Of a stretch of 64,000 nucleotides of DNA, positions 10,029-17,323 are shown one piece after another; position 1 is the stretch's first letter; each line of letters opens with the position of its first letter. The DNA comes from Caldicellulosiruptor obsidiansis OB47 (GTDB lineage: Bacteria; Bacillota; Thermoanaerobacteria; Caldicellulosiruptorales; Caldicellulosiruptoraceae), in the NCBI RefSeq assembly GCF_000145215.1, contig NC_014392.1, positions 861,501-925,500 of the forward strand, in the 5' to 3' direction. The notes beneath the pieces were generated by a model. The model was not told the DNA's origin. It did no database searches and saw only the letters and a program-made list of their open reading frames with translations. Position numbers and translations under genes: made by a program.

Positions 10029-10394
10029 ATGATGCCAGAAGAAATGGATTTGAGGTATGAAGGGCATGAACATCACTGCCACGATATCTGTGAACACATG
10101 AAAAGGTATTTAGGAGAAACAGTTACAGTGTTCACAGAAAGCGGAGGAGAAAGCGGACAAGGATTTACAGGTGTTTTAGCACTTGTCACACCAAGGCTTA
10201 TAAGGCTTATTGTAACAATAGGAACACCACCAGATGACCCATTCTGGTACAGAGGCTATGACTCAAGAGAAGAGTTTGGCGAACATCATCGAAGAGAAAG
10301 ATGCTGCCCGCCACGCAGAAGATTTTGTGGACTTGGTTCAATAGTTGACATTCCTTGCAGAAAGATAGTTGCGTTTGTTCACAATGCTGTATGA
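10029..10394 (+). CDS. His/Cys-rich 121-aa protein, copy 1 (function unknown)
   Basis: A small soluble protein with a His/Cys-rich start (HEHHCHDICEH, about residues 13-23). The middle segment, YLGETVTVF to TPRLIRLIV, has the strand pattern of an Sm/DUF2642-like barrel. The C-terminal part holds HHRRERCCPPRRRFCG. No signal peptide or membrane segment is present. The composition recalls spore-coat or metal-binding proteins, but no function is claimed. ATGs at 10029 and 10032 both fit the GGGAGG site at 10017-10022. The gene is preceded by a 19-bp inverted repeat and followed by a terminator-like hairpin. Confidence 0.83.
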   Translation: MMPEEMDLRYEGHEHHCHDICEHMKRYLGETVTVFTESGGESGQGFTGVLALVTPRLIRLIVTIGTPPDDPFWYRGYDSREEFGEHHRRERCCPPRRRFCGLGSIVDIPCRKIVAFVHNAV

Positions 10395-10409
10395 TATTTC
10401 TAATTAATA

Positions 10410-10450
10410 GAGGCTGTCCAAAAAGATTAATGGGCAGCTTCTTTTATTTT
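10410..10450 (+). terminator. Terminator after 121-aa gene, copy 1
   Basis: GAGGCTGTCC pairs with GGGCAGCTTC, ten pairs including two G-U, followed by TTTTATTTT. It lies 15 nt after the stop codon. The rest of the gap up to 10671 holds a T15 tract and a promoter, and I see no further gene there. Confidence 0.78.
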
Positions 10451-10600
10451 ATACGTTATTAAGACAAAATGCATAAAGTTACCTGTCAATGATTTTCAAA
10501 CATGATAAACTATTTAATTATCTTTTTGCCTTAGCTTCCATTTTATATTTTGCATATTAGACAAATTTAGTAGCAATTATATGAAAAAATTCATCAATAT

Positions 10601-10637
10601 TATACCTTGTTTTTTTTTTTTTTTATTAAAATATAAT
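10601..10637 (+). promoter_or_regulatory. Promoter with T15 homopolymer, copy 1
   Basis: A run of 15 T (10610-10624) lies just upstream of TATAAT (10632-10637), itself 35 nt before the start codon of the toxin-like gene. A TTGTTT overlapping the start of the run could be a -35 with a spacer of about 19. The homologous tract in copy 2 has 16 T, so the tract changes length. The promoter call is by position and hexamer only. Confidence 0.6.
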
Positions 10638-10671
10638 CAAATCAAAATTAAGAAAATTAGGAGTGAGGGGT

Positions 10672-12055
10672 ATGATTAATAAAATTATTACGAATTATAA
10701 TCTAAATAAGAGTATTAGCAACAATTCTAAGGTCAGTAGTTCCAATCACAGTGTTTCTGCTTATTCGCTCTCAAAAGGTTGGATTGTGCCTAATAAACCT
10801 TCTGTGCAGTCAACTGATCCATACAAGGTTACACTCTCAACCACTTCTTCACAAAAAGCTTCTACTAATAATAAAACTCATAGTTCGAATACAGAAAATA
10901 GTGGAGGGATTTTGGGTATTTTTTCGAATATCAAAAAAGATATTAGTGACACAGCAAAAAATTATTCAGAACAAAGTTAACAATTTTGTAAAATCTACAG
11001 CTTCAAATTTGAATAACACAGTTAAAACAGTAGAGCGCAAAATTTCTTCAGTAGTAAAATCAACTGGAGAAAAATTAGAGTCTGTTACAAAGGATATTAA
11101 AGAAGGTTTGAAAAAAGCTGTAGATGTTACAACAACAAATAGTATTTCTGTTGAAGGGAATAAAACTATAAAAGAGAAAAAAATAACTTTGAATGTAGCA
11201 GGCAACAAAATGTATCTGAAATTTACATCTTCAGTAAGTGGAGAAGTAGGAGTTGAAAAATCTTCTCAGTACAAAGCAAATACAAAGAATGCTCCTGTTT
11301 CAGTTGAGCACAATAATTCTGGTAAATTGAATTTAGAATTGGAAAAGAAGAAAATAGGAAAAAGTTTTGAATCTGGCACAAGTATTAAAATTGGTAATAA
11401 AACTAAAATCGAAAATAAGATAACAGTTAGCAAAGAAAGCACTGAGATTACAGGTGGAGTAAAGTTTGTACTATTGAAGACACATAGCCAGGAAGTAAAT
11501 GCAACAGTTGGCGGAACAGTAAAAAGCAATGGAAAAGCTGAAATAAATTTAGCTAAGGTAACTCATTCTTCTTCGGCAGAAAAGATGTCCTCGGAAAACA
11601 GCGTACAACTGAGCATTGATGAAAAATCATTCAATAATACAAAGACAACTCTGCAGGGAGTATGGCTTGCACTACCAAATGATACAAAGTTTGGGATAGG
11701 AGTTTCTGTTGGAGTTGTAAAAGGTGCTGTAAATACTGTAAAGAGTGTAGTTGATATAGTAACTCATCCAAAACAAGTTATTGAAGGAGCAAAAACATTA
11801 GTTAAACATCCTCAGGCAGCATTAAATTATGCAGAGCAGGCTGTTACGAATGCAAAGAATGAATTTATAAATGGTGATGCTTACAAAAAAGGAGAAATAG
11901 TAGGTAAAGCACTGTTTGAAGTAGGGGTTAGCGTAGCAGGCACCAAAGGATTGGATAAATTAGCAAAATCAGCAGAAGTATCTGGAAATTTAGGAAAGCT
12001 CAAAAAAGTATTTGATTTTACGACAAGAGTAGCAAAACCAGCTTTTGGTCATTAA
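10672..12055 (+). pseudogene. Toxin-like 460-aa gene, copy 1, frameshifted
   Basis: Read from the ATG at 10672 (AGGAG at 10659-10663), this gene stops after 102 codons at 10980. Compared with copy 2 it has one extra T in AAAAAATTATTC near 10962. Removing that T joins the frame to an open continuation up to 12055, giving a protein colinear with the intact copy. The rest has no stops and keeps protein-level conservation, so the lesion is recent, or it is a slippage-prone switch, or it is bypassed by frameshifting. Residues about 180-286 differ strongly from copy 2 while both ends are nearly identical. See copy 2 for domain description. Confidence 0.85.
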
Positions 12056-12063
12056 AAGTCTTT

Positions 12064-12100
12064 GCACACAGAGCTTTATTTAAAGTTCTGTGTGCTTTAT
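12064..12100 (+). terminator. Hairpin after toxin-like gene, copy 1
   Basis: GCACACAGAGC pairs with GTTCTGTGTGC across an AT loop, followed by a weak TTTATATT tail. In copy 2 the same arm reads GCTCTGTGTGC, replacing the G-U pair by G-C, so the stem is kept. It may be a partial terminator between the toxin-like gene and the next gene. Confidence 0.6.
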
Positions 12101-12172
12101 ATTGAAGAAAATGACTGCTTTTTGATAGAATATATCCAGTAAAAAAGTTTGTAAAAAGAAGGGGAATGAGAG

Positions 12173-13300
12173 TTGAAAATGATAAGGCACAACAGAAAAT
12201 GGATAATAATCGGAATAATAGGTTTAATACTGGTCTATTTGGTGTTGAAGTTTTTTTCAAACCCCACCTACATTATTGTAGGTGACAGGGTTTTGATGAA
12301 CACTTTATCAATTGATGGTACACATGAGGCAATAACTGATATGGAAGATAAAGAGGAGTATGACGATGCTGCAGCTCTTGCTAAATGGATTGTTAAAAAT
12401 GCTAAAACTTCTGACGATAAAATAAACGGTTATTTTAGACTTGCGGAAATAGCCTACCAAATTGACAATCCGATGATGGAGGAGTATTATGCAAATCTTG
12501 CTTTGAAAAGTATTGACAATAAAACCTCAGAAATAATGAAGAAGGTAGCATATTATACAAAAGCTGTTGCAATTGCACAGAGAAGTTGGAAGCTTGGAGA
12601 AATAGAAAGAATGAAAGAATCTATTGACTGGTTTGAAAAATCGCTAAAGATAAATGACCCAATTAATTTTAAAGACACTTGGCACTTTAACACTGAAGCA
12701 TACTATGGTCTTGCACAAATATATTTGGAAGCATATGGAGATTACAGGAAAGCGCTTAAATACATAGAAAAGTTTTTAGAACTGGTAAAGGAGGATAAAG
12801 AAAATAGTTTTTTGGATAATTATATTGAACTTCTATCATATTCAGGGAATTGCTATTATGAGTTAGGTATGAAGGATAAATTAAGAGAGGTGTACAGCAT
12901 CTGGAAAAAGAATTATCCGAAATACAAGGATTATTTTAAGAATTACAAATTTCAATTAAAAAAGTTAGAGTTTTTTAACAAACTAATTGATGGCAAATAT
13001 AAAGAGGCAGAAGAAATTATGAAGAAGGAAGATCCAGATTATTTAGGGATTTACTATTATCGAAAGGTAGGAGATATTGAAAAGGGTAAGAAAGCGTTGA
13101 TAGGTTTTGGGAAGAGTAATATACAGCTTTATCCATTTCCACTTTTTCAGAGGTGGGTAAAAGAGTTTAAGCTAAGTGAGAAAGAGAAGAAGGAACTTGA
13201 GGTTATGTGGAAGAGATGGGTTGAAGAGAACAGGAAAAGATGTTTGAACACAAATGTACTGAGAAGTGATAAAGAGATAGCAAAGAGGGGTTGGAGATAG
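12173..13300 (+). CDS. Membrane-anchored helical-repeat (TPR-like) protein, copy 1
   Basis: A 375-aa protein with one N-terminal membrane segment (about residues 9-28) after a basic start. A long all-helical region with TPR-like spacing follows, for example AAALAKWIVKNAKTSDDKINGY, YYGLAQIYLEAYGDYRKALKYIEKF and LLSYSGNCYYELGMKDKL. No catalytic motif is seen. The TTG start at 12173 follows GAAGGGG; an ATG lies two codons later. The stop is directly followed by the next gene's ATG (12173-13975 is one unit). Compared with copy 2, the first 260 residues are diverged and the last 115 nearly identical. A partner or scaffold role for the preceding toxin-like protein is inference. Confidence 0.82.
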   Translation: MKMIRHNRKWIIIGIIGLILVYLVLKFFSNPTYIIVGDRVLMNTLSIDGTHEAITDMEDKEEYDDAAALAKWIVKNAKTSDDKINGYFRLAEIAYQIDNPMMEEYYANLALKSIDNKTSEIMKKVAYYTKAVAIAQRSWKLGEIERMKESIDWFEKSLKINDPINFKDTWHFNTEAYYGLAQIYLEAYGDYRKALKYIEKFLELVKEDKENSFLDNYIELLSYSGNCYYELGMKDKLREVYSIWKKNYPKYKDYFKNYKFQLKKLEFFNKLIDGKYKEAEEIMKKEDPDYLGIYYYRKVGDIEKGKKALIGFGKSNIQLYPFPLFQRWVKEFKLSEKEKKELEVMWKRWVEENRKRCLNTNVLRSDKEIAKRGWR

Positions 13301-13975
13301 ATGAGATACCGGTTTGAATGCATGTTTGGGGATGCTGAGAAGGTTTTTTTAGAGATTTTTTCAGAGAAAAAAGGGAAGGAATATATTCCTATGACAAGAG
13401 ATGGCGAAAGTTTTGTATGTGAGTTAGAATTATTACCATCAGATGCTTACAAGTATATTTTTGTGATTGATGACAACATAAGGCTAATTGATCCGACAGC
13501 TCCATTTGTTATTCCTACTGAAGATGGACAAATATTTTCCTGCATTGCGATAAATGCCAATGACGAAATCTTAACCTACGACTTTGAACCAAGCATATTT
13601 GTGAAAAACTTTGGTTTTTGTAGCAAAATGGTAGAAGATGGAGAAGTAGTGTATAAAAGAGCTTTTTCCAAGAAAGACAATAGAATATATGTAAGAATAG
13701 AGTATAGTGATGTTTTAGGATTTCATCAGAGTAGTATTTTGTGGTATAGACCTGATGGACAATTTTTTTCACAAAGTAGTGGTATTATATGGAGTGAAGA
13801 GAAAAAAGAAGATGGTATAATTGAATGGCATTATGTAGAATTAACTGATCAAATACCAACAGGTAAATGGAAAATTAGATTTTTTATTAATGGGCTCTAT
13901 CTTTTGGAAGATTATTTTATAATAACCCCAACTACCTATGGAATCGAAGCAGGGATTTTAAAGACATCGTTGTAA
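13301..13975 (+). CDS. Two-domain beta protein with CBM48/E-set-like N-terminus, copy 1
   Basis: A 224-aa protein without signal peptide. Residues 1-85 resemble the E-set/CBM48 fold of glycogen-branching enzymes and AMPK beta: FGDAEKVFLEIF, then YKYIFVIDDNIRLIDPTAPF. Residues about 130-215 look like a second Ig-like domain, with the common GKWKIRFFINGLYLLEDYFII ending. No enzyme motif is seen. The ATG directly abuts the stop of the upstream gene, so the two are translationally coupled. It differs from copy 2 by only two residues (Lys/Glu and Ile/Val). Function unknown. Confidence 0.78.
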   Translation: MRYRFECMFGDAEKVFLEIFSEKKGKEYIPMTRDGESFVCELELLPSDAYKYIFVIDDNIRLIDPTAPFVIPTEDGQIFSCIAINANDEILTYDFEPSIFVKNFGFCSKMVEDGEVVYKRAFSKKDNRIYVRIEYSDVLGFHQSSILWYRPDGQFFSQSSGIIWSEEKKEDGIIEWHYVELTDQIPTGKWKIRFFINGLYLLEDYFIITPTTYGIEAGILKTSL

Positions 13976-14124
13976 AACTGAGAAGAGAAAATAGTATTTT
14001 TCACAATAGAATTTGAAAGAAAAATTAAAAATTGTTAGAGAAAGTGACGTTGGTGAAAAATTATTTACCAAAATAGTTTTTGCCATATTTTTTATATATG
14101 TTTAAGGTGATGATTAGAGAAGAA

Positions 14125-14163
14125 GGGGAGAGAGGTGTAATATAAATCCAAAAGTCTCTCCCC
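14125..14163. terminator. Bidirectional terminator, copy 1
   Basis: GGGGAGAGA (14125-14133) pairs with TCTCTCCCC (14155-14163) across a loop of 21 nt. It lies between the convergent beta-protein and FAH-family genes and could serve both. The flanking T/A runs are short. The 218-nt gap shows nothing else. Confidence 0.65.
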
Positions 14164-14193
14164 CTATTATTTACTCAATATAAAAATTCCATA

Positions 14194-14943
14194 TTAAATA
14201 ACATAATTAACAAGCTTTCCAATTCCTTCGATTTCAACTTCAACAATATCTCCTTTTTTCATGCTTCCAATTCCAGAAGGAGTTCCTGTTATTATCACAT
14301 CAAAAGGTTTTAAGGTCATTATAGAGCTTACATAACTTACAAGCTCCTGCACGGTGAAGATGAAATTGCTTGTGTTAGAATTTTGAACAAGTTTGCCATT
14401 AAGATAGGTTTTGATTGGGCTGTTGTTTGGGTCAATTTCATCTGTTATAATAGGACCAAGTGGTAGAAAAGTGTCAAAAGATTTTGCTACAGTCCACTGA
14501 CCATTTTTAGGCTGAAGATCCCTTGCTGTCACATCATTTGCGCATGTATAACCAAGTATGTACTCATCTGCCTCTTGGGGTTTGACATTGCGACACTCTT
14601 TTTTTATAACCACCGCAAGCTCTCCTTCATAGTCCACTTGGCTACTCATATGCTGCGGATAAATTATACTGTCGTTGTGGCCAATCACACATGTCGGGGG
14701 TTTTAGGAATAGCACAGGACTTTCTGGAAGTTCAAGTCCAAGTTCTTTCGCATGGTCTTTGTAGTTAAGACCTACACAGACAATCTTTGAAGGCTTGACA
14801 GGCGGCAAAATTTTTAAATCCTCTATTGAATAAGACTCTTTACCCACTTTCAATGGTTCGAGACTTTTTACAACTTTTACAATACTGTCTTCCACAAGTC
14901 CAAAAAATGTTTTATTTGCATAAAAAAATCTTCCGACTTTCAT
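14194..14943 (-). CDS. Fumarylacetoacetate hydrolase family protein, copy 1
   Basis: A 249-aa FAH-superfamily protein, which groups metal-dependent hydrolases, decarboxylases and isomerases of beta-keto acid type compounds; the substrate is not known. The fold signature is clear: KIVCVGLNYKDHAKE, PVLFLKPPTCVIGHND, VDYEGELAVVIKKE with metal-binding Glu residues, GYTCANDVTARDLQ, and VIITGTPSGIG near the end. The gene points against the rest of the unit and was duplicated with it. The copies differ by two residues (Arg/His, Ile/Val). Confidence 0.93.
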   Translation of the reverse strand: MKVGRFFYANKTFFGLVEDSIVKVVKSLEPLKVGKESYSIEDLKILPPVKPSKIVCVGLNYKDHAKELGLELPESPVLFLKPPTCVIGHNDSIIYPQHMSSQVDYEGELAVVIKKECRNVKPQEADEYILGYTCANDVTARDLQPKNGQWTVAKSFDTFLPLGPIITDEIDPNNSPIKTYLNGKLVQNSNTSNFIFTVQELVSYVSSIMTLKPFDVIITGTPSGIGSMKKGDIVEVEIEGIGKLVNYVI

Positions 14944-15039
14944 GTGTCTTTAGCACCTCTCAATAATGTAAAATATAACTTAGTTAAGATTATATAATAT
15001 CGTGCCTAAAAACACAAATAATAAATTGCAAGTAGCCTC

Positions 15040-15068
15040 TTGTAAACTTTCATTTTGGATGATATAAT
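15040..15068 (+). promoter_or_regulatory. Promoter at the end of unit copy 1
   Basis: TTGTAA (15040-15045) and TATAAT (15063-15068) with a 17-nt spacer and an extended TG before the -10. It is identical to the promoter at 20188-20216, which precedes the AOR operon. Here the duplication places it about 110 nt upstream of copy 2 of the 121-aa gene. Confidence 0.72.
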
Positions 15069-15179
15069 AAGATTGTTAAATTTTAAACGAAATTTGGATT
15101 TTGGGTGATTAAGGAACTGATATTTTGGGTATTAATTAAAAATGGAAAAAGACATAATATGAATTATGGGAGGTAAGAA

Positions 15180-15545
15180 ATGATGTCAGAAGAAATGGAT
15201 TTGAGGTATGAAGGGCATGAACATCACTGCCACGATATCTGTGAACACATGAGAAGATATTTAGGAGAAACAGTTACGGTATTTACAGAAAGCGGAGGGG
15301 AAAGTGGTCAGGGATTTACTGGTGTTTTAGCATTAGTTACTCCAAGGTTTGTAAGGCTTATTGTAACAATAGGAACACCACCAGATGACCCATTCTGGTA
15401 CAGAGGCTATGACTCAAGAGAAGAGTTTGGCGAACATCATCGAAGAGAAAGATGCTGCCCGCCACGCAGAAGATTTTGCGGACTTGGTTCAATAGTTGAC
15501 ATTCCTTGCAGAAAGATAGTTGCGTTTGTTCACAATGCTGTATGA
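15180..15545 (+). CDS. His/Cys-rich 121-aa protein, copy 2 (function unknown)
   Basis: Same protein as copy 1 except for a few residues (Pro3 to Ser, Lys to Arg, Leu-Ile to Phe-Val). The nucleotide differences cluster in about 90 bp (15275-15355) and are mostly synonymous; the rest of the gene is almost unchanged. This patchwork suggests a gene-conversion or recombination tract. Unlike copy 1, it lacks the left arm of the inverted repeat, so its GGGAGG ribosome site is unmasked. It lies behind the duplicated promoter at 15040-15068. Confidence 0.83.
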   Translation: MMSEEMDLRYEGHEHHCHDICEHMRRYLGETVTVFTESGGESGQGFTGVLALVTPRFVRLIVTIGTPPDDPFWYRGYDSREEFGEHHRRERCCPPRRRFCGLGSIVDIPCRKIVAFVHNAV

Positions 15546-15560
15546 TATTTCTAATTAATA

Positions 15561-15600
15561 GAGGCTGTCCAAAAAGATTAATGGGCAGCTTCTTTTATTT
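15561..15600 (+). terminator. Terminator after 121-aa gene, copy 2
   Basis: Same GAGGCTGTCC / GGGCAGCTTC stem and TTTTATTTT tail as in copy 1. The remaining gap to 15823 holds only the T16 tract and promoter. Confidence 0.78.
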
Positions 15601-15750
15601 TATACGTTATTAAGACAAAATGCATAAAGTTACCTATCAATAATTTTCAAACATGATAAACTATTTAATTATCTTTTTGCCTTAGCTTCCATTTTATATT
15701 TTGCATATTAGACAAATTTAGTAGCAATTATATGAAAAAATTCATCAATA

Positions 15751-15789
15751 TTATACCTTGTTTTTTTTTTTTTTTTATTAAAATATAAT
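15751..15789 (+). promoter_or_regulatory. Promoter with T16 homopolymer, copy 2
   Basis: The T run is 16 long (15761-15776), one more than in copy 1, and TATAAT follows at 15784-15789, 35 nt before the start codon. If the hexamer overlapping the run is the -35, each added T lengthens the spacer by one. Confidence 0.6.
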
Positions 15790-15823
15790 CAAATCAAAAT
15801 TAAGAAAATTAGGAGTGAGGGGT

Positions 15824-17206
15824 ATGATTAATAAAATTATTACGAATTATAATCTAAATAAGAGTATTAGCAACAATTCTAAGGTCAGTAGTTCCAATCA
15901 CAGTGTTTCTGCTTATTCGCTCTCAAAAGGTTGGATTGTGCCTAATAAACCTTCTGTGCAGTCAACTGATCCATACAAGGTTACACTCTCAACCACTTCT
16001 TCACAAAAAGCTTCTACTAATAATAAAACTCATAGTTCGAATACAGAAAATAGTGGAGGGATTTTGGGTATTTTTTCGAATATCAAAAAAGATATTAGTG
16101 ACACATCAAAAAATATTCAGAACAAAGTTAACAATTTTGTAAAATCTACAGCTTCAAATTTGAATAACACAGTTAAAACAGTAGAGCGCAAAATTTCTTC
16201 AGTAGTAAAATCAACTGGAGAAAAATTAGAGTCTGTTACAAAGGATATTAAAGAAGGTTTGAAAAAAGCTGTAGATGTTACAACAACAAATAGTATTTCT
16301 GTTGAAGGGAATAAAACTATAAAAGAGAAAAAAATAACTTTGAATGTAGCAGGCAACAAATTATATTTGAAGTTTACATCTTCAGTGAGTGGCGAATTAG
16401 GAGTTGAAAAGTCATACCAGCATAAGGCAAATGCAAAGAGTGCTCCTGTTTCAGTTGAGCACAGCAATTTTGGTAAATTGAATTTGGAATTAGAGAAGAG
16501 AAAAATTAGCAAGAGTTTTGAGACTAGCACGAGTATGAAAGTTAATGATAAAACTGAAATTGTAAGTGATGTAACAGTTAACAAAAGGGGTGCTGAGATT
16601 GCAGGTGGAACAAAACTGGTGCTTTTGAAGACACATAATCAGGAAGTTAATGTAACAGTTGGGGGAGCAGTAAAGAACAATGGAAAAGCTGAAATAAATT
16701 TAGCTAAGGTAACTCATTCTTCTTCGGCAGAAAAGATGTCCTCGGAAAACAGCTTACAACTGAGCATTGATGAAAAATCATTCAATAATACAAAGACAAC
16801 TCTGCAGGGAGTGTGGGTTGCATTACCAAATGATACAAAGTTTAAGATAGGAGTTTCTGTTGGAGTTGTAAAAGGTGCTGTAAATACTGTAAAGAGTGTA
16901 GTTGATATAGTAACTCATCCAAAACAAGTTATTGAAGGAGCAAAAACATTAGTTAAACATCCTCAGGCAGCATTAAATTATGCAGAGCAGGTTGTTGCGA
17001 ATGCAAAGAATGAATTTATAAAAGGTGATGCTTACAAGAAAGGAGAGATGGTAGGTAAAGCACTGTTCGAAGTAGGGGTTAGCGTAGCAGGCACCAAAGG
17101 ATTGGATAAATTAGCAAAATCGGCAGAACTATCTGGAAATTTAGAAAAGCTCAAAAAAGTATTTGATTTTACAACAAAAGTAGCAAAACCAGCTTTTGGT
17201 CATTAA
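15824..17206 (+). CDS. Toxin-like 460-aa protein, copy 2 (intact)
   Basis: I recognise no full-length family. Residues 1-75 are Ser/Asn/Thr-rich and without signal peptide. Residues about 80-145 form Lys-rich amphipathic helices, and about 150-310 look beta-rich (KKITLNVAG, KINLAKV-like strands). The C-terminal 145 residues match the linker region seen before toxin domains in polymorphic/contact-dependent toxins: VKGAVNTVKSVVDIVTHPKQ, VKHPQAALNYAEQ, then GDAYKKGEMVGKALFEVGVS and GTKGLDKLAKSA. The protein ends soon after, so no nuclease or other toxin domain is seen. Start is ATG 15824 with AGGAG eight bases upstream. Residues 180-286 are the hypervariable part relative to copy 1. Role as toxin, carrier or structural protein is open. 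Confidence 0.8.
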   Translation: MINKIITNYNLNKSISNNSKVSSSNHSVSAYSLSKGWIVPNKPSVQSTDPYKVTLSTTSSQKASTNNKTHSSNTENSGGILGIFSNIKKDISDTSKNIQNKVNNFVKSTASNLNNTVKTVERKISSVVKSTGEKLESVTKDIKEGLKKAVDVTTTNSISVEGNKTIKEKKITLNVAGNKLYLKFTSSVSGELGVEKSYQHKANAKSAPVSVEHSNFGKLNLELEKRKISKSFETSTSMKVNDKTEIVSDVTVNKRGAEIAGGTKLVLLKTHNQEVNVTVGGAVKNNGKAEINLAKVTHSSSAEKMSSENSLQLSIDEKSFNNTKTTLQGVWVALPNDTKFKIGVSVGVVKGAVNTVKSVVDIVTHPKQVIEGAKTLVKHPQAALNYAEQVVANAKNEFIKGDAYKKGEMVGKALFEVGVSVAGTKGLDKLAKSAELSGNLEKLKKVFDFTTKVAKPAFGH

Positions 17207-17214
17207 AAGTCTTT

Positions 17215-17250
17215 GCACACAGAGCTTTATTTGAAGCTCTGTGTGCTTTA
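17215..17250 (+). terminator. Hairpin after toxin-like gene, copy 2
   Basis: GCACACAGAGCTT pairs perfectly with AAGCTCTGTGTGC. The T tail is weak, so it may be leaky and allow read-through to the helical-repeat gene. Confidence 0.62.
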
Positions 17251-17323
17251 TATTGAAGAAAATGACTGCTTTTTGATAGAATATATCCGGTAAAAAAGTT
17301 TGTAAAAAGAAGGGGAATGAGAG

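Larger units (their letters stand above)
9990..15140 (+). repeat. Tandem duplication unit, copy 1 (5151 bp)
   Basis: The unit starts AATGGAAAAAGACATAATAT and ends TTTTGGGTATTAATTAAA. It is followed at once by a second copy that starts with the same sequence. Gene order and strands are the same in both copies. Left-flank sequence before 9990 is unique, and the junction at 15140/15141 joins unit end to unit start without obvious shared bases. Confidence 0.95.

Noticed and set aside
10751-12055. Reading 10751-12055 as an independent 434-aa protein
   Set aside because: Its first 70 codons are an off-frame reading of the real N-terminus. Copy 2 shows that the true frame starts at the equivalent of 10672 and that a +1 T causes the split.
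14194-14943. Assigning the FAH-family genes to tyrosine degradation
   Set aside because: The superfamily covers many reactions, and no other gene of that pathway is present in the window.
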